The notes beneath the pieces were generated by a model. The model did no database searches and had not been told where the DNA came from. It saw only the letters and a list, made by a program, of their open reading frames with translations. A program made the position numbers and the translations under genes. Positions 1-8,270 of a stretch of DNA of 15,488 bases are shown here, piece by piece (position 1 is the stretch's first letter; each line of letters starts with the position of its first letter). The stretch covers positions 1 through 15,488 of the forward strand of contig DKFC01000076.1 of the NCBI GenBank assembly GCA_002452745.1, given 5' to 3'. Origin of the DNA: Firmicutes bacterium UBA6806. Its GTDB lineage: Bacteria > Bacillota > Clostridia > Peptostreptococcales > Acidaminobacteraceae.

Positions 1-69
1 TCTAAAGATGACGCTGATTTAGCATCAAATTTACATGAGCGTTACCCCACAAAAAACCTCTATTGTTAA
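1..69 (+). CDS. Possible C-terminal end of an upstream gene
   Basis: Frame 1 is open from the window edge to a TAA at 67-69 and would encode a 22-residue polar tail ending in KNLYC. I do not recognise the protein. It is listed because the next clear feature on this strand is a hairpin terminator about 100 bases downstream, which implies that a transcript enters from the left. The open stretch is too short to prove coding. The other frames hold only short stop-limited stretches, such as a 35-codon ORF from the ATG at 35. Confidence 0.25.
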   Translation, partial: SKDDADLASNLHERYPTKNLYC

Positions 70-172
70 ACATCTTTTTAAACCTCTAGCAAAATTTCTA
101 GGCATTTACGTGCTGGATGATCGGATAAACACTGTCCGTTTATAAGACATTCAGTGACTCTAGAAAGCGCTT

Positions 173-204
173 AAAAAAATACCACAATGCGGTGGTATTT
201 TTTT
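173..204 (+). terminator. Rho-independent terminator, probably bidirectional
   Basis: A perfect 13-bp stem (arms 173-185 and 192-204) has a 6-base loop. Its core is ACCAC/GTGGT, flanked by seven A on the left arm and seven T on the right arm. A run on one side and T run on the other is typical of a terminator that works in both directions. It would end a transcript from the left and insulate the chemoreceptor gene. Confidence 0.75.
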
Positions 205-226
205 ATGGCACTATTTATGGCACTAT
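203..226. repeat. Tandem 12-bp direct repeat (TTATGGCACTAT x2)
   Basis: TTATGGCACTAT occurs twice back to back (203-214 and 215-226) with no mismatch, beginning inside the T run of the terminator. It could be a replication-slippage duplication or a recombinase arm or attachment-type site. The sequence alone does not decide between these. Confidence 0.8.
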
Positions 227-285
227 CTGTTTTTAAGAAAGACACATGGGTAAATATGGGTTATAAATCGGACAAGGAGGCAATT

Positions 286-2267
286 ATGTTCAAAAGAATC
301 TCATCTAAGTTAGTAGCCGCATTTGCGATTACCACGCTGATTGCCATCTCCATTGTGATTACATTAACAACCATAACTTATTCGAGGCAAAAGACGAAAG
401 CGCACGAAGATGTGTCAAAAGCAGAACTGCTCTTGCAAGAATTAATTGAAGTCAAAAAAAGTGATGCCATATCAATCGCCGCCAATTATGCGGGAGACAG
501 CCGCATTGTAGAAGCACTGTCATCTGATAGCAGAGCAGAAATGCAGGCGTTCACAGTGCCTGTTTTCACCACTTTTTCAGAGCTGAATGGATTGGCAGTG
601 TTTGAAGTAGGGGACAGCACTGGCAAGGTATTTTTTAGAGCCCATAATCCTGATAAATACGGTGATGACAAACATGAACTCAAGTCCATAGCCATGACAC
701 TGGAGGGAAACCGCCTCGCAGGGACAGAGACGGGGTCTAGTGGAATTGCCATTAGAGCTTTTGCACCTATTATGAAGGGCGAAAAGGTCATAGGAACTCT
801 ACAAACAGGTTATTCGGGTGATTTTTTTGAATCTTTTAAAAAGTTGTCCAGTGTGGAAATTGAAGTATTTGACCATGAAAAAATGCTCTTTTCCACTGTG
901 GCAGGACAGACGGCAGCGCTAAAGGACTTGCCGGAAAACGAGCAGAGTCAGCTGACACAGTCTTTGGGTGGAAAGGCCTTCGAAGCCACTTCGGGTGAGT
1001 ACATATACAGATATCTGCCAATAGAAGATCCAAGTTGAAATGAAACAATCGGAGCGTTTAGACTGATTTACAGCATGACTGAAATCAATGCCAGCATCCG
1101 TCAGACCATTTTGCTCAATAGCGTATTTGTGGGCATTATCATATTGGTGGGCATTTTGTTTGCCGTCAATTTCAACCGGACGGTTGCAAAGCCAATTGAA
1201 GAGTTCACAGGTTTCTTGGTTGAGATGGCAGATAACGATTTTACTGCAAAAGAACTCAGCAGGCCAACCCTTCAAGAAAATCGAGATGAAACAGGACGGC
1301 TTGCCAAAGCAGTGGTGCTTTTGTCACATACCATGAATGACGTCGTCGGTCAGATTGTGGAGTTGTCAGATGAGCTGTCACAGAAATCAGATGTTCTAAA
1401 AGAGAGCTCTAATATGGGGACCAGTACGATTTCTGAGATTAACTCTGGATTTTCAGAATTTACACTGGCGCTTCAGGAACAGGCAAAAGACGTGGGGGAA
1501 AGCGTGGATGCCATCATAAGGCTGGCTGGATTTATTGAGAAGAATCAAAAGTCATCGCTCAACATTCAAAACAGCGCTTCGGCAATTGAAGAAAATCAGC
1601 GGGCATCGGAATCCATCTTAAAGGAAATGACGGACAGCTTTAACTTGACGCTAAAATCCACTAAAGTACTGGATAAGACAGTTGAAGACCTCTGAGCAAA
1701 TCGAACCAAATTCAAGAGATTGTCACGGTGATACAGGGAATTGCAGAACAGACCAATTTGTTGGCACTCAACGCTTCTATTGAAGCGGCCAGAGCTGGCG
1801 AGCACGGCAAGGGTTTTGCAGTGGTTGCGGATGAAATCAGAAAACTTGCTGAGCTGACATCTCAGTCCACTGATAATATTCACACCATTACCACGGCTAT
1901 TTCAAAGAGCATAGACGATGTCAAGGAGAATATGGTGGAGTCCAACCAGAGCCTGGAATCGGCATCAAACAGCATGAAGCAAGTTGGCAAGTCTCTAAAG
2001 GATATCCAAGAGAAAGTTGGTTATACATTTGGTGAGGTAAATCAGCTAATCGAAATCAACCAAAGTATAGAGACCTCTAAGGAGATCACAATGCATTCAC
2101 TTGAATCGGTCTCAGCGGTTATTCAGGAGAGTGCGGCAACTGCTCAGGAAATTTCGGCGAGACTGGATGTTCAAGACCAGATGTTCAAGGAAATGAATCG
2201 AGAGGCCAATGAACTGTCTCAAATAGCTGGACATTTATCAGATACAAAGGACAAATTCAAAATATAA
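286..2267 (+). pseudogene. Methyl-accepting chemotaxis protein, broken by a stop and a frameshift
   Basis: This is a transmembrane chemoreceptor that would pass ligand signals to CheA/CheW. The start at 286 follows AAGGAGG (274-280). Order of parts in an intact 660-residue product: TM1 about 9-30; an extracytoplasmic Cache-type sensor about 31-270, with an RAHNPDKYGDD stretch resembling the dCache_3 family; TM2 about 275-296; HAMP about 297-350; then the signalling domain with the conserved hairpin IAEQTNLLALNASIEAARAG. Two lesions are visible. Codon 251 is TGA (1036-1038) inside a continuing frame (DPS*NETIGAFRL), where many relatives have Gly. At about 1690-1695 the frame shifts, giving VEDL then stop, while the other frame resumes as SKSNQIQEIV. 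Inserting one base there restores the usual six-residue spacing between VEDL and the following I. No ribosome binding site precedes the later fragments, so a pseudogene is likely. Two sequencing errors are the alternative. Confidence 0.8.
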
Positions 2268-2353
2268 AAAATCTGTCTTTAAGGTAAAAACAAAAAAGAA
2301 TAACCAGTTGAATAATTTCTGAAAATTTTGAATAATTATCGCGTCAAACTTGT

Positions 2354-2389
2354 ATTGGTATAGACAAATATACCATGCGGTGATATAAT
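2354..2389 (+). promoter_or_regulatory. Promoter with overlapping NagR/DasR-like operator, ahead of the ABC transporter
   Basis: A -35 box TAGACA (2361-2366), a 17-bp spacer and an extended -10 TGATATAAT (TATAAT at 2384-2389) make a strong sigma-A-type promoter. The operator ATTGGTATAGACAAAT (2354-2369) differs at two positions from the palindrome ATTGGTCTAGACCAAT, which resembles the dre sites of DasR/NagR, GntR-family (HutC type) amino-sugar regulators. A larger dyad TGGTATA-6-TATACCA (2356-2375) is also present. Because the operator covers the -35 box, repressor binding should block RNA polymerase. The same arrangement recurs at 10239-10274. No regulator gene lies in the window. Confidence 0.8.
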
Positions 2390-2425
2390 TCAAGATGAGA
2401 AAGTAGAATGTCAACAATGGAGATA

Positions 2426-2518
2426 GGGCGGATACGTTCGTGTATCTGGCCGAATATGGTCTCGAATAGCTGAACTTGCCAGTGGTTTTAAACGACTTGG
2501 GGTTAAGCCATTCGAGAC
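2426..2518 (+). promoter_or_regulatory. Structured 5' leader of the binding-protein mRNA
   Basis: Transcription from the promoter above would give a leader of about 145 bases, unusually long for this locus. Two hairpins can be drawn. The first has GATACG (2431-2436) and TGTATC (2441-2446) around a TTCG loop, extended by GGC (2427-2429) and GCC (2449-2451). The second is long and imperfect: GTCTCGAAT (2459-2467) pairs perfectly with ATTCGAGAC (2510-2518), continued by GCT/AGC and weaker inner pairs. It ends ten bases before the ribosome binding site. No T run follows, so it is not a terminator. I do not match it to a known riboswitch class. It may stabilise the mRNA or control translation. Confidence 0.5.
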
Positions 2519-2541
2519 ACTTTATAATAGGGGGGAAATCT

Positions 2542-4236
2542 ATGAAGAAACTAATGAGCGTATTGCTGATACTGGTGATGATTTTGAGTCTTGCCGGTTG
2601 TGGCAATCAGGCAACTGGTGACTCTCAGGCTTCTGGGACAACCGAACCAGCGGAAAAGCACATATTAAACTTGGGGATTACTGCTTTTCCAACAAACACG
2701 AATCCATTTACTCAGACCATGCAGGCAGACCACAATGCACTTAGGATGTACGAACATTTAGTGGTACAGGATTCCACGCTTGAATACAAAGGTGAGCTTG
2801 CTGACAGCTGGTCGGTTTCGGACGATGGATTGGTGTGGACGATTAAACTAAAGGAAAATGTCACATGGCAGGATGGCGAGCCATTTAATGCAGACGATGT
2901 GATGTTCACATACGGTGTGATTATTGACAACAGAGACAATGAAAGTGCTGGTTTTGCCAGAAAATCTGACCTCAGCTCGATTGAAAAAATTGAAAAAACA
3001 GGAGACTTTGAGGTCAAAATGACCACCAAGACACCTGTGGCAAATTTTCTGGAAACACCACTTAATTCAATTTATATAGTGCCAGAGCACATCTTCGGCA
3101 AAATGAGCGTTGAAGAGATGCTGGCTTTTACTAACCCAAATCCAATTGGGACTTCTCCTTGGAAAATCGTCGGCGAGTTCAACCCTCAAAATACGGAACT
3201 AGAGTATGAACAATACGAAGGATACACTGGAACAAAACCAGGTCTTGACGGCTTGCTGTTCATCTTATTTGAAAACTCTGACACGATGTATCAGGCCTTT
3301 AAGGCAGGTTCTATCGACATGTTCTCACCAAGTGGAACGCAAGCTGAGGAGCTCATGAAAGACGACTCAGTAGTTGTTGTTAAAAACATGCAGCCTAAAC
3401 TCACTGAACTGGGAATCAACTCGTGGACCGATCCAAGTTCCAGAGGCAACAAATTGCTTCTGAATACGAAGATTAGAAATGCCATTAACTATGCGCTGGA
3501 CAAACAGACGTTGGTAGATGACGTTTTAAAAGGTGTTGGATACGCGGGAACCACAATCGTGCCAAAATCTGCGGGCAAGTGGCATCTTGAAGGCGAGCAT
3601 GTCTACGATCCGCAAAAGGCAATTGAAATTTTGGAAGCAGAAGGTTTCACGGAGTTTGAAACCGTTCAAATAAGCGGAAGAGATGTACAGGTCAGAAAGA
3701 ATGCCAAGGGAGAAAAACTGCTATTTAGATTGGCACTCTTAACAGATGCCTATGCATGGCATTACCGTGACAGTTCGCTTTACATGGTCAAATGGCTTGA
3801 AGAGGTCGGCATAGGCGTTCAGATTGAATCTATGGATGGTTCAACGCTAGGCGACATGATGGATCCCAACTCTGAAACTTACTGTGACTTTGACATGTAC
3901 ATCTGGGGTTGGACACCAGGGTACGATCCTGCATTTATCCTGACTGTACTCACCACTGAACAAATTGGCGGACGTCAAGAAGTCATGTATTCAAATCCTG
4001 AATACGACGCCCTAGTAGCACTTCAAATTACACAGGTCAACGAGGCTGAGAGACTGAAAACAGTTAACGAAGCCCAACAGATTATACTGGACGATGCACC
4101 GTATATTCCTCTTTACTACCAAGGATCTTACGATGCCTATAGAAGCGGCAAATACGAAGGGTATGTTCAATTTGCTGGCGACGGTACAATCTTTAACAAC
4201 GAGACTTATTTAAATCTCAAGCCCATTTCAAAATAG
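2542..4236 (+). CDS. ABC transporter substrate-binding lipoprotein, family 5 (oligopeptide/dipeptide type)
   Basis: This is the extracytoplasmic binding protein that delivers ligand to the permeases encoded downstream. The 564-residue product starts at the ATG following AGGGGGG (2529-2535). A start further upstream would bury the signal peptide. Residues 1-20 form a lipoprotein signal: basic MKK, a hydrophobic stretch, then the lipobox LAGC with Cys20 as the lipid-attachment residue. The Gly/Ser/Thr-rich linker and the body have the SBP_bac_5 pattern (YEHLV, GELADSWSVSDDGLVWTIKL, FNADDVMFTY, SGSIDMF-like segments). Length is normal for the family. Family 5 proteins bind peptides, nickel or some oligosaccharides. 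The nearby murein-recycling genes and shared operator suggest murein peptides or muropeptides, which is inference. A terminator follows the gene. Confidence 0.93.
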   Translation: MKKLMSVLLILVMILSLAGCGNQATGDSQASGTTEPAEKHILNLGITAFPTNTNPFTQTMQADHNALRMYEHLVVQDSTLEYKGELADSWSVSDDGLVWTIKLKENVTWQDGEPFNADDVMFTYGVIIDNRDNESAGFARKSDLSSIEKIEKTGDFEVKMTTKTPVANFLETPLNSIYIVPEHIFGKMSVEEMLAFTNPNPIGTSPWKIVGEFNPQNTELEYEQYEGYTGTKPGLDGLLFILFENSDTMYQAFKAGSIDMFSPSGTQAEELMKDDSVVVVKNMQPKLTELGINSWTDPSSRGNKLLLNTKIRNAINYALDKQTLVDDVLKGVGYAGTTIVPKSAGKWHLEGEHVYDPQKAIEILEAEGFTEFETVQISGRDVQVRKNAKGEKLLFRLALLTDAYAWHYRDSSLYMVKWLEEVGIGVQIESMDGSTLGDMMDPNSETYCDFDMYIWGWTPGYDPAFILTVLTTEQIGGRQEVMYSNPEYDALVALQITQVNEAERLKTVNEAQQIILDDAPYIPLYYQGSYDAYRSGKYEGYVQFAGDGTIFNNETYLNLKPISK

Positions 4237-4256
4237 CCCTTTCTGATATATCCCAT

Positions 4257-4286
4257 CCGAAGGCGATAACTGTAATCGTCATTCGG
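4257..4286 (+). repeat. Imperfect hairpin downstream of the binding-protein gene
   Basis: CCGAAGGCGAT (4257-4267) can pair with ATCGTCATTCGG (4275-4286) through two helices separated by a small bulge and one G-T pair. It lies directly before the terminator at 4288 and could protect the 3' end of the binding-protein mRNA from exonucleases. Its function is inferred only from position. Confidence 0.45.
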
Positions 4287-4287
4287 A

Positions 4288-4324
4288 AAAGAGTGCTCAA
4301 CTAGATGTGGGCACTCTTTCTTTT
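4288..4324 (+). terminator. Rho-independent (probably leaky) terminator between binding protein and permeases
   Basis: AAAGAGTGCTCA (4288-4299) pairs with TGGGCACTCTTT (4308-4319), a 12-bp stem with one G-T pair and an 8-base loop, followed by CTTTT. I see no convincing promoter between this and the permease gene, so partial read-through is the simplest model. This is a common way for binding-protein transcripts to outnumber those of the membrane components. Confidence 0.8.
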
Positions 4325-4360
4325 AACGCCATTACTGTAAGTAATCTGGAGGCTTGATAT

Positions 4361-5329
4361 ATGAACTTTAAATACTTTTCAAAAAAAATAATACAGAGCA
4401 TGATTACAATTCTAATCGTTTTAACCATCAGTTTTATCCTGTTTAGAATCATGCCGGGAGATCCGACTTCTATGTTTGTCAAGAGCGGTATCGCACCAGA
4501 AGATGCTGCGAGGATTAAGGCGAGCTTTGGATTGGATTTACCAATTTATCAGCAGTATTTTATCTATATAAAAAATGCCATAACGGGCGACTTTGGAATT
4601 TCGTTTTCGTTTAAGAAACCTGTTATGGAAGTTATTGGGGCAAGACTGCCCAACACGATTTTACTGGCGCTATGTGCTCAGACTCTGGCGATTGTCTTCG
4701 GCATCGTCTTTGGAACGGTGGCGGCGGCGCACAGAGGTAAAAAAATTGATGTGGGTCTGCTTGGATTGGCGCTGCTAATCTATGCGATTCCGGCATTCTG
4801 GTTTGGCATGGTGCTCCTAGTCATCTTCGGCGTCAAGCTGGGGTGGGTTCCTCTGTTTGGCATGGTGACACCAGGACTGAGAAACGTCAGTACATGGAAA
4901 TATGTGACGGACGTGGCACATCATTTAATTATTCCAACCATTACGTTGGGACTTGCTATTTTTGGCAGTTACGTGATGATTATGAGGAGCTCTCTTTTAG
5001 ATGTGTTCACAGAAGACTACATCAACACGGCAAGGGCAAAGGGCTTTAATCGAAAGTACATCATCAGCAAGCACGCCCTTCCAAATGCCATGCTGCCCAT
5101 GGTAACCGTCATTGCAACGTCGATTGGATTTATTGTGGCTGGAGCGATTCAGACTGAGACGGTATTCACTTGGCCAGGCGTTGGAACACTGCTTTTAAAA
5201 GCACTTACAGCTAGAGATTATCCTCTGCTTCAGGGTTCGTTCCTGATAACCAGTTTTGCGGTGGTTGCGGCAAACTTCATAGCAGACATCATCTACATGT
5301 ATATTGATCCTCGGATCAGGTATGAATAG
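4361..5329 (+). CDS. Peptide-type ABC transporter permease, DppB/OppB family
   Basis: This is the first membrane-spanning subunit of the importer. The 322-residue protein starts at an ATG preceded by GGAGG (4348-4352). The N-terminus has the family pattern of one membrane helix (about 10-30), then FRIMPGDPTSMFV and LDLPIYQQYFIYIKNAITGDFGIS. Five further helices follow. The cytoplasmic coupling loop (EAA motif) lies at about 219-245, with ARAKG and HALPNAM. The FTWPGVGTLLLKA segment and the C-terminal YIDPRIRY are typical. Length is normal. It should pair with the DppC-like permease encoded nine bases downstream. Confidence 0.94.
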   Translation: MNFKYFSKKIIQSMITILIVLTISFILFRIMPGDPTSMFVKSGIAPEDAARIKASFGLDLPIYQQYFIYIKNAITGDFGISFSFKKPVMEVIGARLPNTILLALCAQTLAIVFGIVFGTVAAAHRGKKIDVGLLGLALLIYAIPAFWFGMVLLVIFGVKLGWVPLFGMVTPGLRNVSTWKYVTDVAHHLIIPTITLGLAIFGSYVMIMRSSLLDVFTEDYINTARAKGFNRKYIISKHALPNAMLPMVTVIATSIGFIVAGAIQTETVFTWPGVGTLLLKALTARDYPLLQGSFLITSFAVVAANFIADIIYMYIDPRIRYE

Positions 5330-5338
5330 GGGGATAAA

Positions 5339-6232
5339 ATGACTGAAATTAAAGGATATAAGAGAGAGAAACGGGAAGTTAGAATACAGAATATCAAAAG
5401 GCTCGCAAAGACCTTTTTCAGCAACCGGATTGGAACGCTTGGATTTGTCATGATTGTGATCTTTTTTCTAATTGCTTTCATCGGGCCCGTGGTCTATCCT
5501 TATTCCACAGTGGATGTGGGAAAAGGACCGCTCATGTCGGCACCATCTTCTGAATTTTTATTTGGAACAGATCACCTCGGCAGAGATATTTTTGGTGCGA
5601 TTGTGCATGGTACAAAGACATCGCTGATTGTTGGATTTTCTGCTGCTGCGATTTCTATTTTCATAGGGACGACGATAGGTCTTGTGGCTGGTTTTATCGG
5701 GGGTGGCCTTGACAACCTTCTCATGCGATTTACAGACGGTATGATGGTGCTTCCAAAACTACCGCTGATTATGGTCTTATCTGCGCTTCTCGGAACGAAT
5801 ATTCGAAATATTATTTTGGTGATTGGCTTCACTGGCTGGACGGGAACAGCAAGACTCGTGAGATCACAGGCACTTTCCATTAGAGAAAGGCCCTATATAG
5901 AGAGGGCTAAATCTATTGGAGCAGGCAATGGCTATATCATGTACAAACACGTACTGCCAAATGTCTTTCCAGTGATTTTCGCCAACACGATTTTGGCAAC
6001 CGCATCGGCTATATTGGCGGAGGCTTCTCTTAGCTTTCTCGGACTTGGCGACCCGCTTTCAGTGAGCTGGGGGCAGATTTTAAACGGCGCATTTGTAAAC
6101 GGTGCAGTGAGTATTGGCGCATGGTGGTATTTTGTGCCAGCGGGGGTTGCCATTATTCTACTGGTACTGTGCTTTACGTTTGTAGGGTACTCGTTTGACG
6201 AGATATTGAATCCAAAACTGAGAGGGAGATAG
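5339..6232 (+). CDS. Peptide-type ABC transporter permease, DppC/OppC family
   Basis: This is the second membrane-spanning subunit of the importer. The 297-residue protein starts at an ATG preceded by AGGGGG (5328-5333), which overlaps the stop codon of the first permease gene, so the two are probably translationally coupled. It has the family N-terminal helix (FFSNRIGTLGFVMIVIFFLI), the FGTDHLGRDIF motif, several further membrane helices, and an EAA coupling loop at about 185-211 (YIERAKSIGA ... HVLPNVFP). ASLSFLGLGDP and a C-terminal NPKLRGR end are also characteristic. No odd features are seen. Confidence 0.94.
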   Translation: MTEIKGYKREKREVRIQNIKRLAKTFFSNRIGTLGFVMIVIFFLIAFIGPVVYPYSTVDVGKGPLMSAPSSEFLFGTDHLGRDIFGAIVHGTKTSLIVGFSAAAISIFIGTTIGLVAGFIGGGLDNLLMRFTDGMMVLPKLPLIMVLSALLGTNIRNIILVIGFTGWTGTARLVRSQALSIRERPYIERAKSIGAGNGYIMYKHVLPNVFPVIFANTILATASAILAEASLSFLGLGDPLSVSWGQILNGAFVNGAVSIGAWWYFVPAGVAIILLVLCFTFVGYSFDEILNPKLRGR

Positions 6233-6233
6233 T

Positions 6234-7217
6234 ATGGGGGAAGACAAAAATAAAGTATTAAGTGTAGAAAATCTCAGCATCTTTTTTGATATCAGCTTGG
6301 GAACTGTAAAGGCAGTTGAAGAGGTGAGTTTCGATTTGCATGAGGGAGAGTCGCTTGGACTCGTAGGGGAGTCGGGATGCGGCAAGACCACAACGGCACT
6401 GTCCACAATGGGCATGTTGCCTGATAATGGCTATGTTCATCAGGGGAAGATTTTGTATGAGGGCAAGGATCTTGCTCAAAATTCAGAAGAGGAATGGCAG
6501 CTCTATCGGTGGAACGACATTTCAATGGTTTTTCAGGGAGCGATGAATGCTTTAAATCCCGTGAAGAAAATTAGCTTTCAGATTGCAGAGGCCATTACCC
6601 TCCACAATCCGAAAATGAAGCAAGGAGATATTAAAAATAAAATCATAGAACTCTTTAAATTGGTGGGGCTGGATTCCAGTCGGATTGATCAGTATCCACA
6701 TGAGTTTTCAGGTGGTATGAGGCAACGGGTGATGATTGCCATGGCGCTTGCCTGCGACCCCAAAGTGCTCATAGCAGATGAACCCACCACTGCGCTGGAT
6801 GTCATGGTTCAGGCGCAGATTATAGATTTGATTAACAGTTTGAGAAAAAAACTCAACATGAGCATGATTATCATAACGCATGACCTCTCTATTATTTCAG
6901 AGACATGCGACAGAATTGCGGTCATGTATGCAGGTAAAATCGTGGAACTTGGAACGGTTAGGCATATTATTCAGAAGGGCCTGCATCCTTATTCTCAAAA
7001 ACTGATTGCCTCCTTTCCCAATATCTATGGAGAGAAGCGCATGATTGAGTCCATTCCTGGGACACCTCCAAATCTGTTGTCACCCCCTTCAGGCTGTAGA
7101 TTTCACCTGAGATGTGACAAGGCAATTGATAAATGCAGTCAGGTTATGCCTGAACTTTTAGAATATGAATCAGGGCATTATGCCGCCTGTCATTTGCTAG
7201 GAGGTGAGGACATATGA
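6234..7217 (+). CDS. Peptide ABC transporter ATPase, DppD/OppD family
   Basis: This is the first of two cytoplasmic ATPases that power the importer. The 327-residue protein starts one base after the preceding stop, with AGGGAG at 6223-6228. Visible motifs are Walker A GESGCGKTT (45-53, Lys51), a Q-loop in MVFQGAMNALNP, the ABC signature FSGGMRQR (158-165), Walker B ending in D182-E183, and the switch His216 in THDLS. The C-terminal extension GCRFHLRC...C...AACH is the cysteine-bearing oligopeptide-transporter domain; in some characterised homologues such cysteines bind an Fe-S cluster. All catalytic elements are intact. Its 3' end overlaps the next ATPase gene by four bases (ATGA). Confidence 0.94.
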   Translation: MGEDKNKVLSVENLSIFFDISLGTVKAVEEVSFDLHEGESLGLVGESGCGKTTTALSTMGMLPDNGYVHQGKILYEGKDLAQNSEEEWQLYRWNDISMVFQGAMNALNPVKKISFQIAEAITLHNPKMKQGDIKNKIIELFKLVGLDSSRIDQYPHEFSGGMRQRVMIAMALACDPKVLIADEPTTALDVMVQAQIIDLINSLRKKLNMSMIIITHDLSIISETCDRIAVMYAGKIVELGTVRHIIQKGLHPYSQKLIASFPNIYGEKRMIESIPGTPPNLLSPPSGCRFHLRCDKAIDKCSQVMPELLEYESGHYAACHLLGGEDI

Positions 7218-8224
7218 AAAAGCCTATTGTTGAAGCTAAGGATTTAAAAGTACACTTTCACGTGAGAAATGGCTTTATCAAAGACCTCATCAACAAGGAG
7301 GGAACGGTGGTAAAAGCAGTGGATGGGGTGGACTTGGTTATTCAGAGAGGAGAAATCGTGTCCTTGGTTGGAGAATCAGGGTCTGGAAAGACCACGACGG
7401 GGAGAGCCATCTTAAACCTCGTTCAGCATGAAGGTGAACTCAAATTTGATGAAGAGGCCTATGACGTCAAGAACAGACAGTGGATGCAGCGATTTAGAAA
7501 ACGGGCACAGATGATTTTTCAAGACCCGTATCAATCCATCAATCCAAAGTATATGATTATCGACGTGGTTTCAGAACCCCTAAAGCTCATCGAAAAAAAT
7601 CTGCCTCAATCTACTATAAAGGAACGCACGATTCAAGCGCTTGAATTTGCGGGGCTTAAACCGGGAGAGGACTATTTATATAGATATCCGCATGAACTCA
7701 GTGGCGGTCAGAGGCAGAGGGTGGCTATTGCGGCTGTGTTTATCGTGTCACCTGAATTTATCGTGGCTGATGAACCCGTCTCCATGTTGGATGCTTCCAT
7801 CAGAGCGGATATTGTAAAACTCATGTACAACATGAAAGAGGAAAAGGGCACTTCATACCTGTTCATCACCCATGATCTGTCACTGGCATGGCTGATTTCA
7901 GATAGGGTTGCAATTATGTACCTTGGCAAAATTGTTGAAATTGGCCCCTCTGAAATTATAGCGGGCAACTGCCGACATCCGTATACACAGGCGCTTGTAA
8001 GCGTCTTGGCAAATGTCGATCTTGAAAAGAAACGCGAAAAGATCGTCTTAAAAGGGGAAACCCCTTCTCCGACAAACTTGCCAGAAGGTTGCAGGTTTCA
8101 CCCTCGATGTCCAGTGGCACAGTCTATCTGCATGCAGCGTGAGCCAGAGCTGAGTGCAGTGGGAGACGGACATATGGTGGCATGCCACAATCCGGAAAAA
8201 ATATTGAAATTTATCGAATCGTAA
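7214..8224 (+). CDS. Peptide ABC transporter ATPase, DppF/OppF family
   Basis: This is the second ATPase of the importer, expected to form a heterodimer with the DppD-like subunit. The 336-residue protein starts in an ATGA overlap, with GGAGGTGA at 7200-7207. Motifs are Walker A GESGSGKTT (53-61, Lys59), Q-loop FQDPYQSINPKY, signature LSGGQRQRVAIA, Walker B VADEP, D-loop SMLDAS (the family more often has SALDVS), and switch His in THDLS. The C-terminus again has GCRFHPRC...C...ACH. An insertion after the first strand (HVRNGFIKDLINKEG) is usual for OppF-like proteins. The transporter set is complete with this gene. A 46-base gap separates it from the serine hydrolase gene. Confidence 0.94.
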   Translation: MKKPIVEAKDLKVHFHVRNGFIKDLINKEGTVVKAVDGVDLVIQRGEIVSLVGESGSGKTTTGRAILNLVQHEGELKFDEEAYDVKNRQWMQRFRKRAQMIFQDPYQSINPKYMIIDVVSEPLKLIEKNLPQSTIKERTIQALEFAGLKPGEDYLYRYPHELSGGQRQRVAIAAVFIVSPEFIVADEPVSMLDASIRADIVKLMYNMKEEKGTSYLFITHDLSLAWLISDRVAIMYLGKIVEIGPSEIIAGNCRHPYTQALVSVLANVDLEKKREKIVLKGETPSPTNLPEGCRFHPRCPVAQSICMQREPELSAVGDGHMVACHNPEKILKFIES

Positions 8225-8270
8225 AATTGAGTCCATTAGATGCTGAATCATTGGCAAAGGAGAGATGGAG

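Larger units (their letters stand above)
70..285. other. Intergenic region before the chemoreceptor gene
   Basis: This stretch holds no convincing gene. It contains a weak hairpin (ATAAAC at 125-130 pairing with GTTTAT at 138-143), the terminator at 173-204, the tandem repeat at 203-226, and the AAGGAGG ribosome binding site of the chemoreceptor gene at 274-280. I see no consensus promoter that I would defend. Confidence 0.5.

Noticed and set aside
162..175. CcpA cre-like sequence AGAAAGCGCTTAAA
   Set aside because: Two mismatches to the consensus as I recall it, and it lies on the edge of a terminator rather than near a promoter. A chance match is likely.
187..285. Upstream extension of the chemoreceptor ORF by 33 codons
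   Set aside because: It would begin inside the terminator hairpin and has no ribosome binding site there. ATG 286 has AAGGAGG and the expected short N-terminus before TM1.
1075..2267. Separate translation of the later chemoreceptor fragments as independent proteins
   Set aside because: Neither the ATG at 1075 nor the GTG at 1728 has a suitably placed ribosome binding site, and both fragments begin mid-domain.
2441..2480. Resemblance of the leader (AATATGG followed by GTCTCG) to the start of a purine riboswitch
   Set aside because: The conserved TCTACC junction and the downstream CTGACTA-type segment of purine riboswitches are absent, and the strongest pairing (2459-2467 with 2510-2518) is incompatible with that fold.
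2476..2541. Upstream extension of the binding-protein ORF by 22 codons
   Set aside because: It lies within the predicted leader hairpin and would place the lipoprotein signal internally. The AGGGGGG site clearly marks ATG 2542.
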